Below, piece after piece: positions 10,412 to 23,894 of a DNA stretch of 64,000 bases. The stretch lies in the NCBI GenBank assembly GCA_945643635.1, contig CALZFC010000020.1, positions 3,746,001-3,810,000 on the forward strand, in the 5' to 3' direction. Origin of the DNA: Allodiplogaster sudhausi. Its lineage: Eukaryota; Nematoda; Chromadorea; Rhabditida; Diplogasteridae. Within the stretch, counting starts at the first letter, position 1. Each line of letters opens with the position of its first letter. Both the position numbers and the translations under genes were made by a program. Under the pieces are notes generated by a model. The model searched no databases. It saw only the letters and a program-made list of their open reading frames with translations, and was not told where the DNA came from.

Positions 10412-13400
10412 ATGGACGTGGATGAAAGGTGCAGCGATGACGACGAGGACGACTTTGGTGATGGTGAGCTTCATTTTTTTTTTACGCCGTGAAGAATATA
10501 CCCTGTTCATCTTCAGGGATGTAAGTATTGACTTGCCTTATGTTGTAATTACATTCTTACACCATGCGAGTGTGGAGAGGCGTTCTATTCTTGAGATGTC
10601 TAGATTTCTCTTCAGATTATTACCGCGATGTGGATGATGACTTGACAGGCGACGAGTGCGACCCGACCAAGTGTACTGCGGACGCCGAGAATGCGGACTT
10701 TGAGTGCCTCTCGACTATTCAGGTTTTTTTTGCTTTGAATTTTTGTTTAGAGAAAAATTGTTGATGGCTTAAATCCACCCCAGTTGGCGTTGGGAACATT
10801 TTTTGATAATTGTTTCTGTTTCACGAGTTACGGTGTGGATACGGTATGCCTGATTTTCGCTGTTGCGTAAAAATCACGTTACTGTGGTTCACTTATATGC
10901 TGAATGCGAATTTTTTTTTTAAATATTTTTCTTGTTTCCGTTTGCTGCTCTTACAATTCGCAACGGTAACACAGGAATAATCAATAATTTGATTAGTTGA
11001 GTACAGTGCTGAAATAGTGCCTACCTCTTAACTTGGGCCGGGGGGTTAGAAACGGCCAAATGGCTTGCTCGGGGGTTACAAAGAGAAAGTAGTACGGGAA
11101 ACACAAGATTCCGGGCCTTCGGCCCGGGGGTTATAACACTGTCATGGGTCAGACCTATTTCAGCACTGGTTGAGTAACACTTTACATACTGAAATACCGT
11201 AAGACACACTGACGAGGATGAACTTTCCAATTGAAGGTGGAGCATCTTCTGAACGAGGCGGTGGCATCGGTTGTCGATGATATCGGGGTGGCACCCGATC
11301 TGGCCAAGGCTCTCCTCAACAGTAATCAATGGAACAAGGAGAAGGCGAGTCTTGCTGTTCGCTGGAACTGTTTACTCCATTCAACCATTCATTTGCATCT
11401 TCTATATTTCTATTATATTATTTTGGATAACTTATTTGTATTGAAATGGTAGGCTAAAGCAAGATCATCTTGATTAAGTGCCAAATTCGATGGCTTCCTC
11501 AGGTCGGCTCCCTGATGCGTGCTTCTCGCAAGGAGACGCTCATTGCGTGTGGAATGCGTCCGAAGCCGCAGCCGTCGTCGTCCGCTGCTTCGACCTCTTC
11601 CCCCTCCTCCTCCAAGGAATGCTCAGTTTGCAGTGGCCGAGACGAGGCCATGCGTAGTCTCGTGTGCGAGCATGCATTCTGCACCACTTGCTGGAGATAT
11701 CACATCGAGACCAGGTGTCAAGAGAAGGGCTTAATCACAATGATTCCTTTACTTTCCGCTTATGAAAAGGGTCAATGTTTGAACGTGTAAATTGAATGGT
11801 ATTGATTGTGGAATCTTGAGATTGATGGAGGGCTTCTCCTCTCGCATCGAATGCATGCAATTCGGCTGTACCCTCGTGTGTCCCGCTGAGTTTGCTCTCT
11901 CTTCTCTCAACGTTGCTTCCCAGAGGGCAAGGTCATACGGAGATTTCCGATTTTTGACTCTATTAATCGATTTCGCTAGTTTTTCTTCTTATTGTTCACA
12001 ATCATATATGTCATTATGTCATTGTCGTTTTATTAGCTCATGCTGCTAATAGACGAAGCCTGATTCATTCTGCAGGTATGAGAAGTTTGTGTTTCGTGAC
12101 TATGTCAACAGCCATCCGGCTCTGCGCTTCTGTGTTGGAAAGGATTGCCAGGCCTGTTTATTCTTTTCTTTTCTCAAAACAAGCGAAAAGTTATTTGTTT
12201 GAAGGATTCAACAAGAATGATATCGGAGATTCCTGTAATAATAGTTGTTTTCTAGTTTAAAAAAAAAAGAAAAGATTAAGAAAGTGATTACGTGAATGGG
12301 ATTCGTGAAAAATTCAGGTTGTGATCCGGTCGCAAGAGACACTCGCCAAGCGAGTTGTCTGTTCTGCTTGCTCGTCAACATTTTGGTTATTTACAATTAT
12401 ATTTATTGGCAATATGTTAAGATCAAATTCTTCTAATTTTGAAAAGAAAAAGGGATTTGACTTGCCTACATGTCATTGCAATTTTCATGACATGGATGTG
12501 GTTGATTTCCTGGAAAATTCTGCAAATATTGATCGCGTAAATAACGTGGATATTTCGCTTGTTCTAGTGTGCTCTGCGGAGGGAACTATCACGCGCCTAC
12601 AAGCTGTGATACGATTAAGATGTGGCTCACAAAATGCGCGGATGACAGTGAAACTGCTAATTATATAAGGTTCAGTTTTAAAATGTTGCTGATTGATTCA
12701 AAGTATGAACTAATATTTTCTATCGTACAGTCAGAAGAACTAATTGTTCATGGCAGGACTACTTATTCACGGAGAATTTGGAAGTATTGAACATTTAAAC
12801 ATGGATATGCAGTGAGAAAGAAAATGAAATTGACCTTGTCTTCTAAAGAGCCCCCTTGGTCTTCCTCCTGTTTCTCATTCGCCGTGCTGCTCCTTACTAA
12901 TATGCTCGTGATAGGAAATAGGCCAAATTGAATAGATTCTGTCCTCGAGCAACTTTTGAAAACATTGAGGAATACGTACAGTACTTTGGTCATAGTTTCC
13001 CACGCTTGATTACTTTCCAGAAATGTTTTTCCTTGGTTGTTAATTAGGCTGTTGTTGCTAAAATTCGCAGCACAATATGAATGAATAAAAAGAAGAAGGG
13101 GAAATAGAAGAATTCTTGCTCATATCAGCGCGCACACGAAGGACTGCCCGCAGTGTCATTCTTGCATCGAGAAGAATGGCGGCTGCAACCACATGCAGTG
13201 CGCCAAGTGCAAGCATCACTTCTGCTGGATGTGCTTTGGTGGTCAGTGCATTTTACAATTACAATACATTAAACACAACTTTTCTTATAATACACTTGTT
13301 ACACTCTTCTTCCATTCCCGCTCCCCTCTGTCCGCCCCCTCCATATCGGCGGAGATTCCAGGCAATCTGATTCGTCTTTGCTTAATAGTCGAGATTGAAG

Positions 13401-13495
13401 ATGTACTCGGCCTGACAGAGTAGTCCATTAAGAAATATTAGTTGGCACATGAGATTCACGGACTGTCATGGCAACTCCGTCTTAGAAGGAGGAAA

Positions 13496-13529
<34 letters not shown>

Positions 13530-15117
13530 AGAGAAGTGAAGGAGAAGCTTGTCTCTTCGTTAGATCTAAGATTTAGGATTATGGTGATAAGGATGAGCTG
13601 TTGCATATGCCGGTTTTCCTCACATCGTCATACCCCCATCTTCATCTCTCCATCTATATATCTCTCTCTCTTTCTCTCTCTCATACACACACTCTCTCTC
13701 ATTCTCTTTGTCTCTCTCTCTCTCTCTTCCTTCCATTTACTCATCAACACTTCCATTTTCCGAGACGTGAGAGGAGGATTCTTCTTTAAGATTGGAAGAC
13801 GCATGGCAGCGAGTATTACGAGTGCAGCCGCTACAAAGAGAATCCTGAGGTGGCTGCAGAGGCAAATCATATGAAAGTCAGACAGAAGAAATTAAACGTG
13901 CACTCTTCATCCAGTAGATTGAAAGTCTGCATTACTCAGACGAATTGTATAATCCTCGCAAAAGCAATTTACTTCAAATTCATCACAGATTTCGTTTTCA
14001 AGCATGAATTTGGCATAGAAGGAGTTCTGTATGAAAGATGAAGAAGATCCTCTTCAGGCACGACGCGCGCTCGAGAAGTATCTGCACTACTTTGAGAGAT
14101 ACGAGAACCATAGCAAGTCGCTGAGAATGGAAGAAGAGATGAGGGAGAGACTCGGACGGCGGATTAATGACAGAGTTAGCTGGGGTTCTCGGTGATATTG
14201 TCTGGTTAGAGCTACTTCAAGTATGCCTCAATTATCACCGTTCCATCTCTATGCCCTTAACTCTGATCTGCAGAAAAGTAATGTTTAAATATATCTAAAA
14301 TTGATTCCTTCTGGAATAATGGCAGAGAATTATAATAAAATAAAAATGTAGGTGAATCCATATTGGTTGAGGTATCCGGTCACGAGGGCACGTGGATTGA
14401 CTGGCAATACCTGTACGAGGCAGCCTCTCTGCTCACTCGCTGTCGCTACTCCCTCCAGTACACGTACCCCTTCGCGTATTACATGGAAGCATCCATGCGG
14501 AAGACGCTGGTGAGCAACTGCTGCTTTCTTTTCGATTCACATCAGAAGTCTTCGTTACTTTCCACATGCCAGAAGCACTGTGTGACACTAGTGAGAAGTA
14601 TTCCTGATTATTGTCATTTTTTTTTTCTTCCTCTAGAAACTTTTTGGTTGATCACCATTTATCGAATACTTCCGCTTTTGTTACTATCGAACGTGCTCGT
14701 TCAGAACAAATGAGTAACGATTAGCACTCTGAATTTTTAAAAATGGTGTCTTCTTTCCATTTCCCAGAGGAGCAAGAAACTTCCTCTGAACTGAAGACTC
14801 ATACCAAAGCTCTTCTCTATCTCTCTCTCTGTCTCTCTCTCTCTCTCCCCCTCTCTCTCTCCCCCTCCTCTCTCTCCTCTCTTTTTGCCCTCTCTTTGCC
14901 TGCATGATGATCACCGCCTTCAAATTGGGGCGCTGCGCTCCTTCGTATTATTATTTCTTTTCTGTTTCGGCGTCGGCGAGCGAGCCGAGCGAGCCTGTGC
15001 CCGTTTTGTCGCGAGAGAATAAGGAAGAGTAAGAAGAAAGAGGGGAGAGAGGACAGCGGAGGTATTGAGGCAAGGCCGTTTCCATCTTGTGCCATCTGCC
15101 TTTCTATTCCTCTTTCA

Positions 15118-15166
<49 letters not shown>

Positions 15167-15288
15167 GTTCTCCTCCTCTCCCTTGCTGTCTGTCTCGCAA
15201 TATGAGTCGGGATTCTCTTCAACTTCCTCATTTTACTTTTTCAACCTTCCTTCCTTCCTCAGCTCTTTCTTCTTTCTTTCTTCCCCCC

Positions 15289-15341
<53 letters not shown>

Positions 15342-16210
15342 GTACTCTCTCTGTCATCTCTGTCTCTCTCTCACTCTTTTTCTCTCGTTCCTCTCCTTTG
15401 TCTACTTGCCTGCACATCAACGCGAATGAGAGGGAGGACGCGCCGATGAGGGACCGAAAAGAGCGAATGTGAAGAATAGGAAGGGAAAGATTCGAGGTCA
15501 CCTGCAATGGGCACTTGAAGTAAGAGAAACAGTGAGAGCATGAGAGGGACGAGGAAAATTGGGAGAGAAATGAAGAGAGGATAAAGAGAGAGAGGGGGGA
15601 GAGAGTTAGAACAAGGACCTAAGAGTGAAGAGTGTTGGTGAGAATGTCCACTGGATACCTTGGCTGCTGCTGTTGAAAGTACCGGTGGCATAAGTGCATA
15701 GAACCATCCTTGTTCTGTCTTCCCTTCTCTCATTCCTTCTGCACTCACTCTTCTCTCTCATTCTTTTGTTCGACAGATCTTCTAATTTTGGTTTCCTAAC
15801 AATTCGGGCTTAATTTGCCAAGTTGTTGAACAGGCGACTAAAATACATTTAAAAGCGGCGGATTAGTTAGCTATCCAACATCTACTCCATGGATTATAAA
15901 GCAGATAATAATTGAAGGAAGGATCCCATGACGACAATTCAATAAGTTGTACAGGTGCCCATGGCCAGCGGAGATTGCATTGTATGGGATGCAAACAGGC
16001 AGATGCTTCCGCCCCCCCCCCCCTCCCCCCTCCCTCCATCTTTTAGTTGCTGCAAGTTGTTGCATTCTCACCCCCGTCCTCATCATTGTCAGGCAGCCTG
16101 GTATTAGGGACTCGATCTCGTTGGCTATGCCTCCCCTCGCCCACCCTTACACGCAATGGTTTTCTGCTACGCATTTCCCTCTCTCTCTCTTTCTCTCCAC
16201 TCTCTTTCCT

Positions 16211-16246
<36 letters not shown>

Positions 16247-16432
16247 AATCCTATTCTCACACAGAGTCTCCGTCATTGTGCTCTTGTCAGATTGAGGTCG
16301 TCCTCTCCTCTCGAGGATGATGACACCTATTATGTGATTACTAGAGACTGGAGAGAAATCCGCCACGGCCATCCACTGATCCCTTTCTCCATTCTGTCCT
16401 TTCTTCTTTCTACTGCCTTTCACTCTCTCTCA

Positions 16433-16464
<32 letters not shown>

Positions 16465-16917
16465 CACTCTCTGTCTCTGACTCTATGTTCTCTCCCACCA
16501 CTCTCACTATTCATCTGTATATGTCGTGCCTCCTACTCAACCACTCTCCCATTTCCTTTATCTGTCTGCTTTTTTTTTGTAATTCTCCTTGCAACAACTT
16601 CCCAATTTCCCCTCTTCTTCACACCTCACGTTGCAGTTCGAGCACCAGCAGGGTCAACTCGAGAAGGAGGTGGAGGAACTGGCGTGGGCGATAGAGAGAG
16701 CAGATGAGGACTGCAAAGGCACACTTCAGGTAACCACCGAAAACTTGTGCAGTCACAGAATTACAGATGACATAGAAGCAGAAAGAGGGCAAAGATTATT
16801 TAATAAAATTCATTACATTCTCCAAGAGTATTTTGCTATCTTTGGTTTCTCTCATATTCCCTCTCTCTCTCTCTTTCTCTCTCTCCATCTGTCTCTCCCT
16901 CTCTCCGTCTATCTCTC

Positions 16918-16968
<51 letters not shown>

Positions 16969-16993
16969 CATCTGTCTCTCCATCTATCTATCT

Positions 16994-17030
<37 letters not shown>

Positions 17031-17198
17031 GACACTTTCTTTCTATCTCCTCTCCCTCCAATCGACCCCCTTCATTGCCTCTTTGTAGATGGAAGTGATA
17101 ATGGAGTTGCTCATTGACAGGCTCACATGCACCGTGCAGAGATGAGGCGACGCACTCTTCTCCACGACTTTTTCTTCTCGCCTGAGGCAAAGGAGTGA
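10412..17198 (+). CDS. ARIH2: E3 ubiquitin ligase Ariadne-2 (RBR type), 14 exons, 486 aa
   Basis: RING-between-RING ligase acting with neddylated CUL5 complexes. Exons: 10412-10463, 10616-10722, 11237-11344, 11503-11714, 11821-11931, 12076-12151, 12318-12385, 12568-12669, 13129-13241, 13791-13876, 14058-14174, 14372-14509, 16637-16729, 17121-17198. Phases all agree and total 487 codons with stop; human ARIH2 is 493 aa by my recollection. Domains: acidic N-terminus, UBA-like segment ([13 protein letters not shown]), RING1 ([22 protein letters not shown]), IBR ([20 protein letters not shown]), RING2 with catalytic Cys in [12 protein letters not shown], then the Ariadne domain ([31 protein letters not shown]) and the tail [33 protein letters not shown] places it with ARIH2 rather than ARIH1. 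Introns 3 and 6 need GC donors. Intron 12 is 2.1 kb and full of CT repeats. Confidence 0.96.
11004..11168. mobile_element. 165-bp hAT-type MITE in ARIH2 intron 2
   Basis: Starts CAGTGCTGAAATAG and ends CTATTTCAGCACTG, a perfect 14-bp terminal inverted repeat. It is flanked by a perfect 8-bp target duplication GTTGAGTA (10996-11003 and 11169-11176). An internal GC-rich hairpin GGGCC-TTC-GGCCC sits near 11,115. The 8-bp duplication and CAGTG ends are typical of hAT elements; with no coding capacity it is non-autonomous. Confidence 0.9.
14813..15400 (+). repeat. (CT)n microsatellite arrays in ARIH2 intron 12
   Basis: Several CT arrays (about 14,818-14,880, 15,118-15,165, 15,290-15,345) with mixed pyrimidine-rich spacers inside the 2.1-kb intron between 14,510 and 16,636. 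Related arrays occur at 16,180-16,240, 16,425-16,460 and 16,860-17,030 up to the last exon. The CT-rich strand is the sense strand. Listed frames rich in Ser-Leu here are repeat translations. Confidence 0.9.
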
Positions 17199-20100
17199 GG
17201 GGGTGAGAGAGAGGGGAGAGAAGGAGAGAAAGTGAGAAGGCAAGGAGGAAGTGAGTGGAAGAAAAGAGGGGGTATATGTATGTCATAGCCTTTTTTTAAA
17301 TCTCAGCCTTTTTCAATCCCCACCCATATCCCCTCAGACCGTCATATCCCGTCTTTCTATCCTTGTTTATTTTATCCTGCCTTCCGGTGTAGTGTTTTTA
17401 CAATTGTCTTCATATCGCGTCTTCTACGGTTTTGCATTGGTCTGCCCTCGTTTATCTGTTTCATTTTTTTTTTATATCCCCCGCTTCAATTATGTCTTTT
17501 GTCCTCCTATTAGACTGACATGTGTGAGAATATATTGAATGTGTGAGTGAGATGAATAGTAGTGATATTCTTGTTAGCGTTAAGTATGAATGCATTGCGG
17601 GAGAGACAATGTCGGAGGCGAAGAGAGAGAGAGTGAGAGTGAGAGAGATGGAAAAGAGAGGAAGACAGAGCAAGAGCAAGGTTGTCTCACAGTGTTATTG
17701 GCATCTCGATGTATATATGAAAGTGTTTGAAGTCGAATCAAAAGCTTCTTCATTTGCGGAAATCGTAAAGCGTGTCATCCAGAAGACTTGGCCACAGCCT
17801 CTTAAGCAACAGCTTATGAATTTATGCATAAGCAGAGAGAAAGAGAGAGAGAGACTGCAACGTTGTCTTCTTCTCTACGGACTCTCCTGCCTACATCCGA
17901 TGTCTTCTTTCATCTTCCTTCTTCCCTCTGGCCGAGACAGATTTTGATAGTGCAGACATCGCTTGAGAGAAGCTCCTTTCATCCAGATTTGCTGATGCAG
18001 GCTTTCCCTCATCTCCTTGCTCGCACCTTCTTCGTGTTATCATTCCCTCCTGTATCCATCCTTCTTTCCTCTCTTGCTTTCAACGAATGTCGCATTATCC
18101 TCATATTTATGAGTGCCAACGGGGTTTGCTAATCTGCCGACGGGCGTGTCCATTGCCTTCTTCGCCTTGAAGCCCCTCCCATCGCTCTTCGCTTATCTCC
18201 CGGCAGAGCTTTCAGATTCACTCGGCAAGCATGGTTTCCGGAGGAAGCCGCACGCTCATCACTTCCCGAAAAGCGGAGCCTGACGAGGCTCTCGCATCGT
18301 GTTTTAAACGTTGATTTCAATCTGTGATCTGTTCGCGTATTCCGCTTTTTGCCATATCCATTGGCCTCGCAAGCCCCAAACCGCCTCCTGCTGACCACCA
18401 CACCTCCTCTCTCTAGAGGCAGTCTTCCTCTGTCTAGCCACAGCGGTGGAGGAAGGAGACAGAATGCAAATATCCTCTGTTTGATTAATGCGTGCACTCT
18501 GTCGGAAATTCCTAGTGATAAAAGTGGCAACGTTCGTTTTTTTTAGCGAGATCACACATCACGTAATCCTCACTTACTTTTCTTGCAAAACGGAAAAATA
18601 GTCAAGAACACGCCTTCCTGTAGCGAGAAAGTTGAAATAATCGCCCCATTTCGATCGACGAAGGTTTCTCGAGGCAATGGGATTTAAAATGAGGAAAAGA
18701 AGGAGCTCTGTACAAGGAGATTATTGCGTCATTACCCGCCTGTCCGACAGTTTTGGCGCGCGAAATGGGCGTGGCCTAAACGAGGGCGAGAGGCCTCTGC
18801 AGGAGAGAGAAGAGAGGAGGCAGCGGCAGATGGCGCGCGAGAGGTTGTCTGATCGAGGAGAGAGCACTGTGGATGGAGAGAGTGCGAGACGGCGATAGAG
18901 AGAGAGAGGAAGGGAGGACTCTCTCTCTCTCTCTGGCCTCCATCACACTCCTCTACAGTGCTCTACCATTCCTCGGCTGAGACAGGTTGGCCATGCCTTG
19001 TTGGGTAGCTGCTGCTGCTGCCTCTCCGCTTCCTCTTCCTCTTCCTTTCCTCTCTCTGACGACCCACTGTGAATGGCACTGCATGAATTCACGGCGACCA
19101 TGCTCTCCTGGAGGCGCCGTGCTTTCGCGGTTCCATTCCCGGTGGATCGTCCACGTTCCCTGTGGTGACCCTGATCCAGACCCACCTTTCCCCTCCCTAC
19201 CTCCCCCCAGCTCGTCCCTCCGTCTCGATTATTTCGTGATTCTGACTTGTACACCAGCGATGGACATTGCTTTCTCTTCCAGCAACATCGACAATGTTAC
19301 TCAACTACTCGGCTTGTCAGCTCTCTCCTCTTCTTCGCCAGAGCAGCAAATATATATGATCATCCGTTTTAATGATTCGGTGGGTTGTGAAGGTTTTATG
19401 CATGCACTCTGTGGAGTGGACACTGGCATCTCTCTCCGAAAATAAGCGGATTTTCTCCTGCTCCCAGTTGTGGTTGCGGTCGTTACTGCTTTTTCTACTT
19501 TATTGCTAGTTGCGGAATATTGAGGTCTGATCTTTTGTAGGGTTTTGAATTGGATCGAGGTAGGGTTTTGGATAGGACCAATTGGTTGCTCGGGTTGTTT
19601 GTATTGGTTCGATTTGTTAGTTCAAGGTTTTCCATAGGTAGTTTCTGTCTGCTCTCCTCCCCGCTTTCCGATGATCGTGCTCATGTGTATGTGTGTGCAC
19701 CAATTTCGATCGGTCATGAAAAGAGTTAAAGAGAGGGCTGGTAGAGTGAAGATGACGCGTAGATGCGAAAGAGGAGAGAGGGAGAATCGAGGAGAGGTAG
19801 GACCAGTTGGGGGGTAGGGCAGGCAAGAGAAGGGGTCCAGGAGAGAGAGAGAGAGATGCAGGAGTCGACGAAGGGCAGGCATGAGGAGGGAAGATGTTCT
19901 AGAGAGATGGAGAAAGAGAGAGAGAAAGCAGGAGTCAACCTCCACAAAGCATGACTCGCAGACTGTCTGCGTGCTGTGCTCTAGTTGGGGTGGGAGCGAG
20001 GAATAGCCGTAGCCCCCGAGTCCATTCACTCGCGAAGAAAGGCAGCTACTCTGACTTGTTTGCTTGTTGCGAAGAGAAGAGCACTGTGATGTCCTGATGG

Positions 20101-21485
20101 TGAGAACGAAGTACTCTCTTACAAGAGATGGGTTCAGTCCGAAAACCCGGGGTGCCACTTCGAAACTCTTGGTGGCCTTTGGCGCGAAACTCCTGGAATA
20201 ACACAAGAATGCATTAGGTTACCGCTACTTTAGGCATGGACAAAGGACAATTCTTAGGACATAACGACAGACGAGACGTCGATGAACGGAACATAAACCA
20301 TTCCGATTGGATGAGTCAGAAAAGGACAAAGAGACCATTGCGGTGAGCAGAGGATGGGGAGATGTTTGAATGGAAGGAGAGGGAAGAGAGAGAGAGAGAT
20401 AGAGAAGGGAAGAGAGAGAGAGAGAGAGAGATAGAGAAGGGAAGAGAGAGAGAAAGAAGGGAAGAGAGAGAGAGAGAGATAGAGATAGAGAAGGGAAGAG
20501 AGAGAGAAAGAAGGGAAGAGAGAGAGAGAGAAGTGGTGTCAGTAAGATAGCGATCGGTCTTTCGCAGGCATCCTGCTTGTCTTTGTTCCCGGAGAGTTGA
20601 GCGAGGAGCCTTCGACTGCCTGGACAGCATCGCATTCTGCTTGGGCACGCGCAGTTCATCACTCGGAGGGAGATGGCATGAGAGGAGTGGAGAGGGATCT
20701 TATACGGTACTGACATCTGAGAGAGAACGAGAGAGAGAGAGAGGTAATGAGAGAAAATGGAAATAGAGACGGCATTAAACTGAGAGAGGGAGAATTTCTA
20801 GAAGAGTTAGAGATAAAGTGAATTTCGCATATGGGGAGAACGTTGTACAAGGCTGGATTCCTATGGGGAGGCGAAGAGAGAGGGAATGAGGAGTGAGAGA
20901 GAGAGAGAGAGCCACCCTCCAAGATCACGTCACAATCCGCTCCCTGCCCGTGTCCGCCCTGCTGCTTGGCACTCATGAACTCACGCTGCGTACGCTCTCT
21001 CGGGTGCACGCGTGCTTTCGGAGGTGTCAAACAGCGAGTGACGCCGTGGCTCAGGGATTCGGGATGGACGAGATCACTCGCACACTTCAACTGCACTAGT
21101 CTCTTATTCTTCATACCCTACACGCCAACCACCGAACAGCACCGTCTCCCGTCATTCTCTTCCTTGATCCCTTTCAGTTCAGAGATCTTTAAACTGCGTG
21201 CCTGAATTGAAATATCCTGCAGCTGACTAATCAGCTGATTTGCATGTAACATTTATCATCAACGACATTTGCAAAAAAAAACCACTACAAACATGTAAAG
21301 AGATAAGACGAGACCCGCGTAATTCAGAGGATCTGTGATTCGGAACGGTTAGATCAACAAAAATTGACAAAGTAAAAAATTTCAAAGATTTTAGCAAAAC
21401 CCAACGACTATGGCGATCTTTTCCTTTACCAGATGATGGACGGAATATTATTCTTGAGATCGTTCGTAGATGAATGAACACCAGC
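17199..21485. other. 4.3-kb gap between convergent ARIH2 and WDR82, unassigned
   Basis: No exon of a known family was found. The left part is pyrimidine-rich. The middle (about 18,100-19,300) has GC-richer patches, including the open frame with MDIAFSSSNIDNVTQLLG (from 19,260). The right part (about 19,600-21,100) has GC-richer patches whose minus-strand frames look protein-like (for example EFMSAKQQGGHGQGADCDV) but lack recognisable domains and are joined by GA arrays. It may hold a non-coding transcript or fast-evolving exons. Confidence 0.4.
20384..20532. repeat. (GA)n array with GGGAAGAGAG higher-order unit
   Basis: Purine tract in which GA runs are interrupted regularly by GATAGAGAAGGGAAGAG-type blocks, so it has a higher-order period rather than a pure dinucleotide. 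It lies in the unassigned gap downstream of WDR82. Confidence 0.85.
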
Positions 21486-23894
21486 TTATTCATCGTCACT
21501 CGGAATCCAGAAGAACTGAAATACTCCTTTATCGTTCAAACTCTAACGAGTAAGATATTGTTGTTTTCATTACACTGATAACAAATAAAGCCTGGACTTT
21601 GACTTCCTGAAGAAAATGAAGTAATGGGGAGAGCAGATGTAAATGGAAGAAAGAACCGACCACATTCTGGCATGCCGACGCGAGCATGAAGTATCGGGGA
21701 TTGAAGGCGACCTGCTGGAGGAAGGGAGTGTGGTTGGTTGACAAAGCAGCCACAACTTGGCCCGACTCCGCAGACCTGAATGACGAGGAAAAGATCAATA
21801 GGGCTCTACAAGGATGAGAAGTATCACCGGACAACAGAGAGCATGCATAAAGGAATGCAGAAACTTGATACTGAAGATAGTGATAAAAACTTTAAAATAT
21901 ATTTACGAACGGGACCAAGGTTATCATGGCCATGTTTACAGTTTACAGTAATTAATTGATTAGCACGAGAGCTCATAACAGTAGAATATTGGCATACCAG
22001 CTGTAGATGCGAAGGTCAGAAGATCCGCAGAAGACGAAGTTTGAATCAGGCGAGAAGGTCGCTTCCAGGCCAACGCGCTGAAATAAGAAATACAAAACTG
22101 TTTCCCATCAGGAAGAACAACTGAGTTATTTCATCTTATTTCACCTATCCATTGATCTTAGTTCCAAGCTTCATGACTTTTTGTGTATTGATTACTCATA
22201 AAAATTCCGCTGGTGACTTTCCTTCCTGTTAGTTCGAAAACTCTTTCGTCATTTCACATGTGCTTGCCTTGTTGAAGTATCAGAATAAAATTTAACGCTG
22301 GTTCCTCGGTTTGAAATCATCCGCTATCCACTCTTGCTTAACGCTTCACTGTAGGTATATAGATCTATCTAGGGAAATAATTTACGATAATTTGTTGCCA
22401 AAACACTGGAAGTAGTTATTGACAGCTGGTGTGCACAACATTTGTTAGAAGCTCAGAACCACCATAGGAGGGTAAGAGGAAGAAAAGTAGAAAGATGACA
22501 AACTTGAACATTCTTGTGTCCGGTGATGGTGTGGGCGACCCCTCCAGAGAATGCATCAACGAGCCGAATGTGCTCTCCGTTCGTGTTGAGCAGTATGGAC
22601 TTGCCCGAGGGAGAGAACTTCATGCTCGTCCACTCGCATGTCGTCTCTTGGTCAAGAGTGAAGGTCGTGAAGGGCCCCTCAAGAGTTCTTTTGTTTTGAA
22701 TAAGTAAAACTTCACTTACAGTAATTCACTCTCATGAAAAAGAGTACTATTCATGATGACAATATATATACAAGTTGTAGAAGAGATTCATGAAAGTATG
22801 AAGAAATATCATCTACCATCCGATATCAAACACTAGAAGAAGATCGAGACGAACCTTGTCATATGAGCGAAGATCGTAGAGCTTAATCTGTTGAGAGTTG
22901 ACTCCGGCTGCGAATATGAGTCCTTCCGGATCGAAGGCAGCAATGGCCTTGTGCTGCAGCGCCATGATTCCCTGAACAATCACGGTTAAAAAGGAACCGT
23001 CTATTTCAGTGACCCTTCCTGCTTTAGTTCCTTCCTGGGCCCATCTTGCTTGCCGGGCCCCAAACCCCCCACAGTGCCATTTATTCCTTGGAACGGCCCA
23101 CTCATTACGGCTCATAATATACAAAAGGAGTGAAAAGAGACTACAGACCTGGCAATTCTGAGACCGGAGATCCCACAATCTTATGGTCTTGTCCAAGGAA
23201 GCGGACAGGAAGATGTCGTCGATCGGCGACATTGACAGCGTCACAACCCTGAGAAACAACTAAGTTCGAAAATGACGACTTCCGATAACTACTAACTTCT
23301 TCGTATGACCAGGAAAATAGCGAATGTACTTGTTGTCATGGAGCGAAAGGAAACGAATAGTATCTGCAAGAAAAAAAAGCGAGCTCGCTATAGCAAAAAA
23401 AAAGGAAAAAGAAACAACGATAATAAAGTGTTAAATATACAAACCGTCAACTTTTGTAGAGCAGTGAACAGCATCGGTAATGTTGTGAGCAAAGTGGATG
23501 AGATCGACACCATACTTCTTGCTGTTCACCTTCAAGGATCATTGCCCTAGCAAAATTCCGTTGGTATTAAACGAAGATTACGGAATTTGGACTGACAGAG
23601 CGAGTCTTCGTTCCCGTCTGGCAATTGTAGAGCACCACAGATTCGTCATCCGACGAAGATATCATATGGATTCCATCGGGACCTTCAAGGAAATCATTGG
23701 CATGACAAACCACCATTCATTTTAAAACAAATAAAGGATCTCTGATCAACAATGCCATCTCTGAAACAGGCTTGCCGATATCGTGCTTGCAACGATTGTA
23801 ACTGACTGTAGTCTATGCTGTTGACTCGATTCTGATGGTCGGTGAACTGCTTCGCACAGTTCATCGAAGCGATATTCTCGCTGGTCACCTTCAT
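21486..23894 (-). CDS. WDR82: WD-repeat protein WDR82 (Swd2), about 9 exons
   Basis: Seven-bladed WD40 subunit of SET1 histone H3K4 methyltransferase complexes and of the PNUTS-PP1 complex at RNA polymerase II. The start exon reads [17 protein letters not shown], then [72 protein letters not shown] with [91 protein letters not shown], and the short end FFWIPSDDE (stop TAA 21486-21488). The order, blade motifs and the terminal F-W-x-P match WDR82 along its whole length. Acceptors of the form TTGAAG|G recur in this gene. Near 22,990-23,130 an intron carries a GC-rich block unlike its surroundings. Confidence 0.94.

Noticed and set aside
18987..19445. Plus-strand 152-aa frame starting MAMPCWVAAA
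   Set aside because: Low-complexity N-terminus, no domain, no flanking exons, no codon or splice support.
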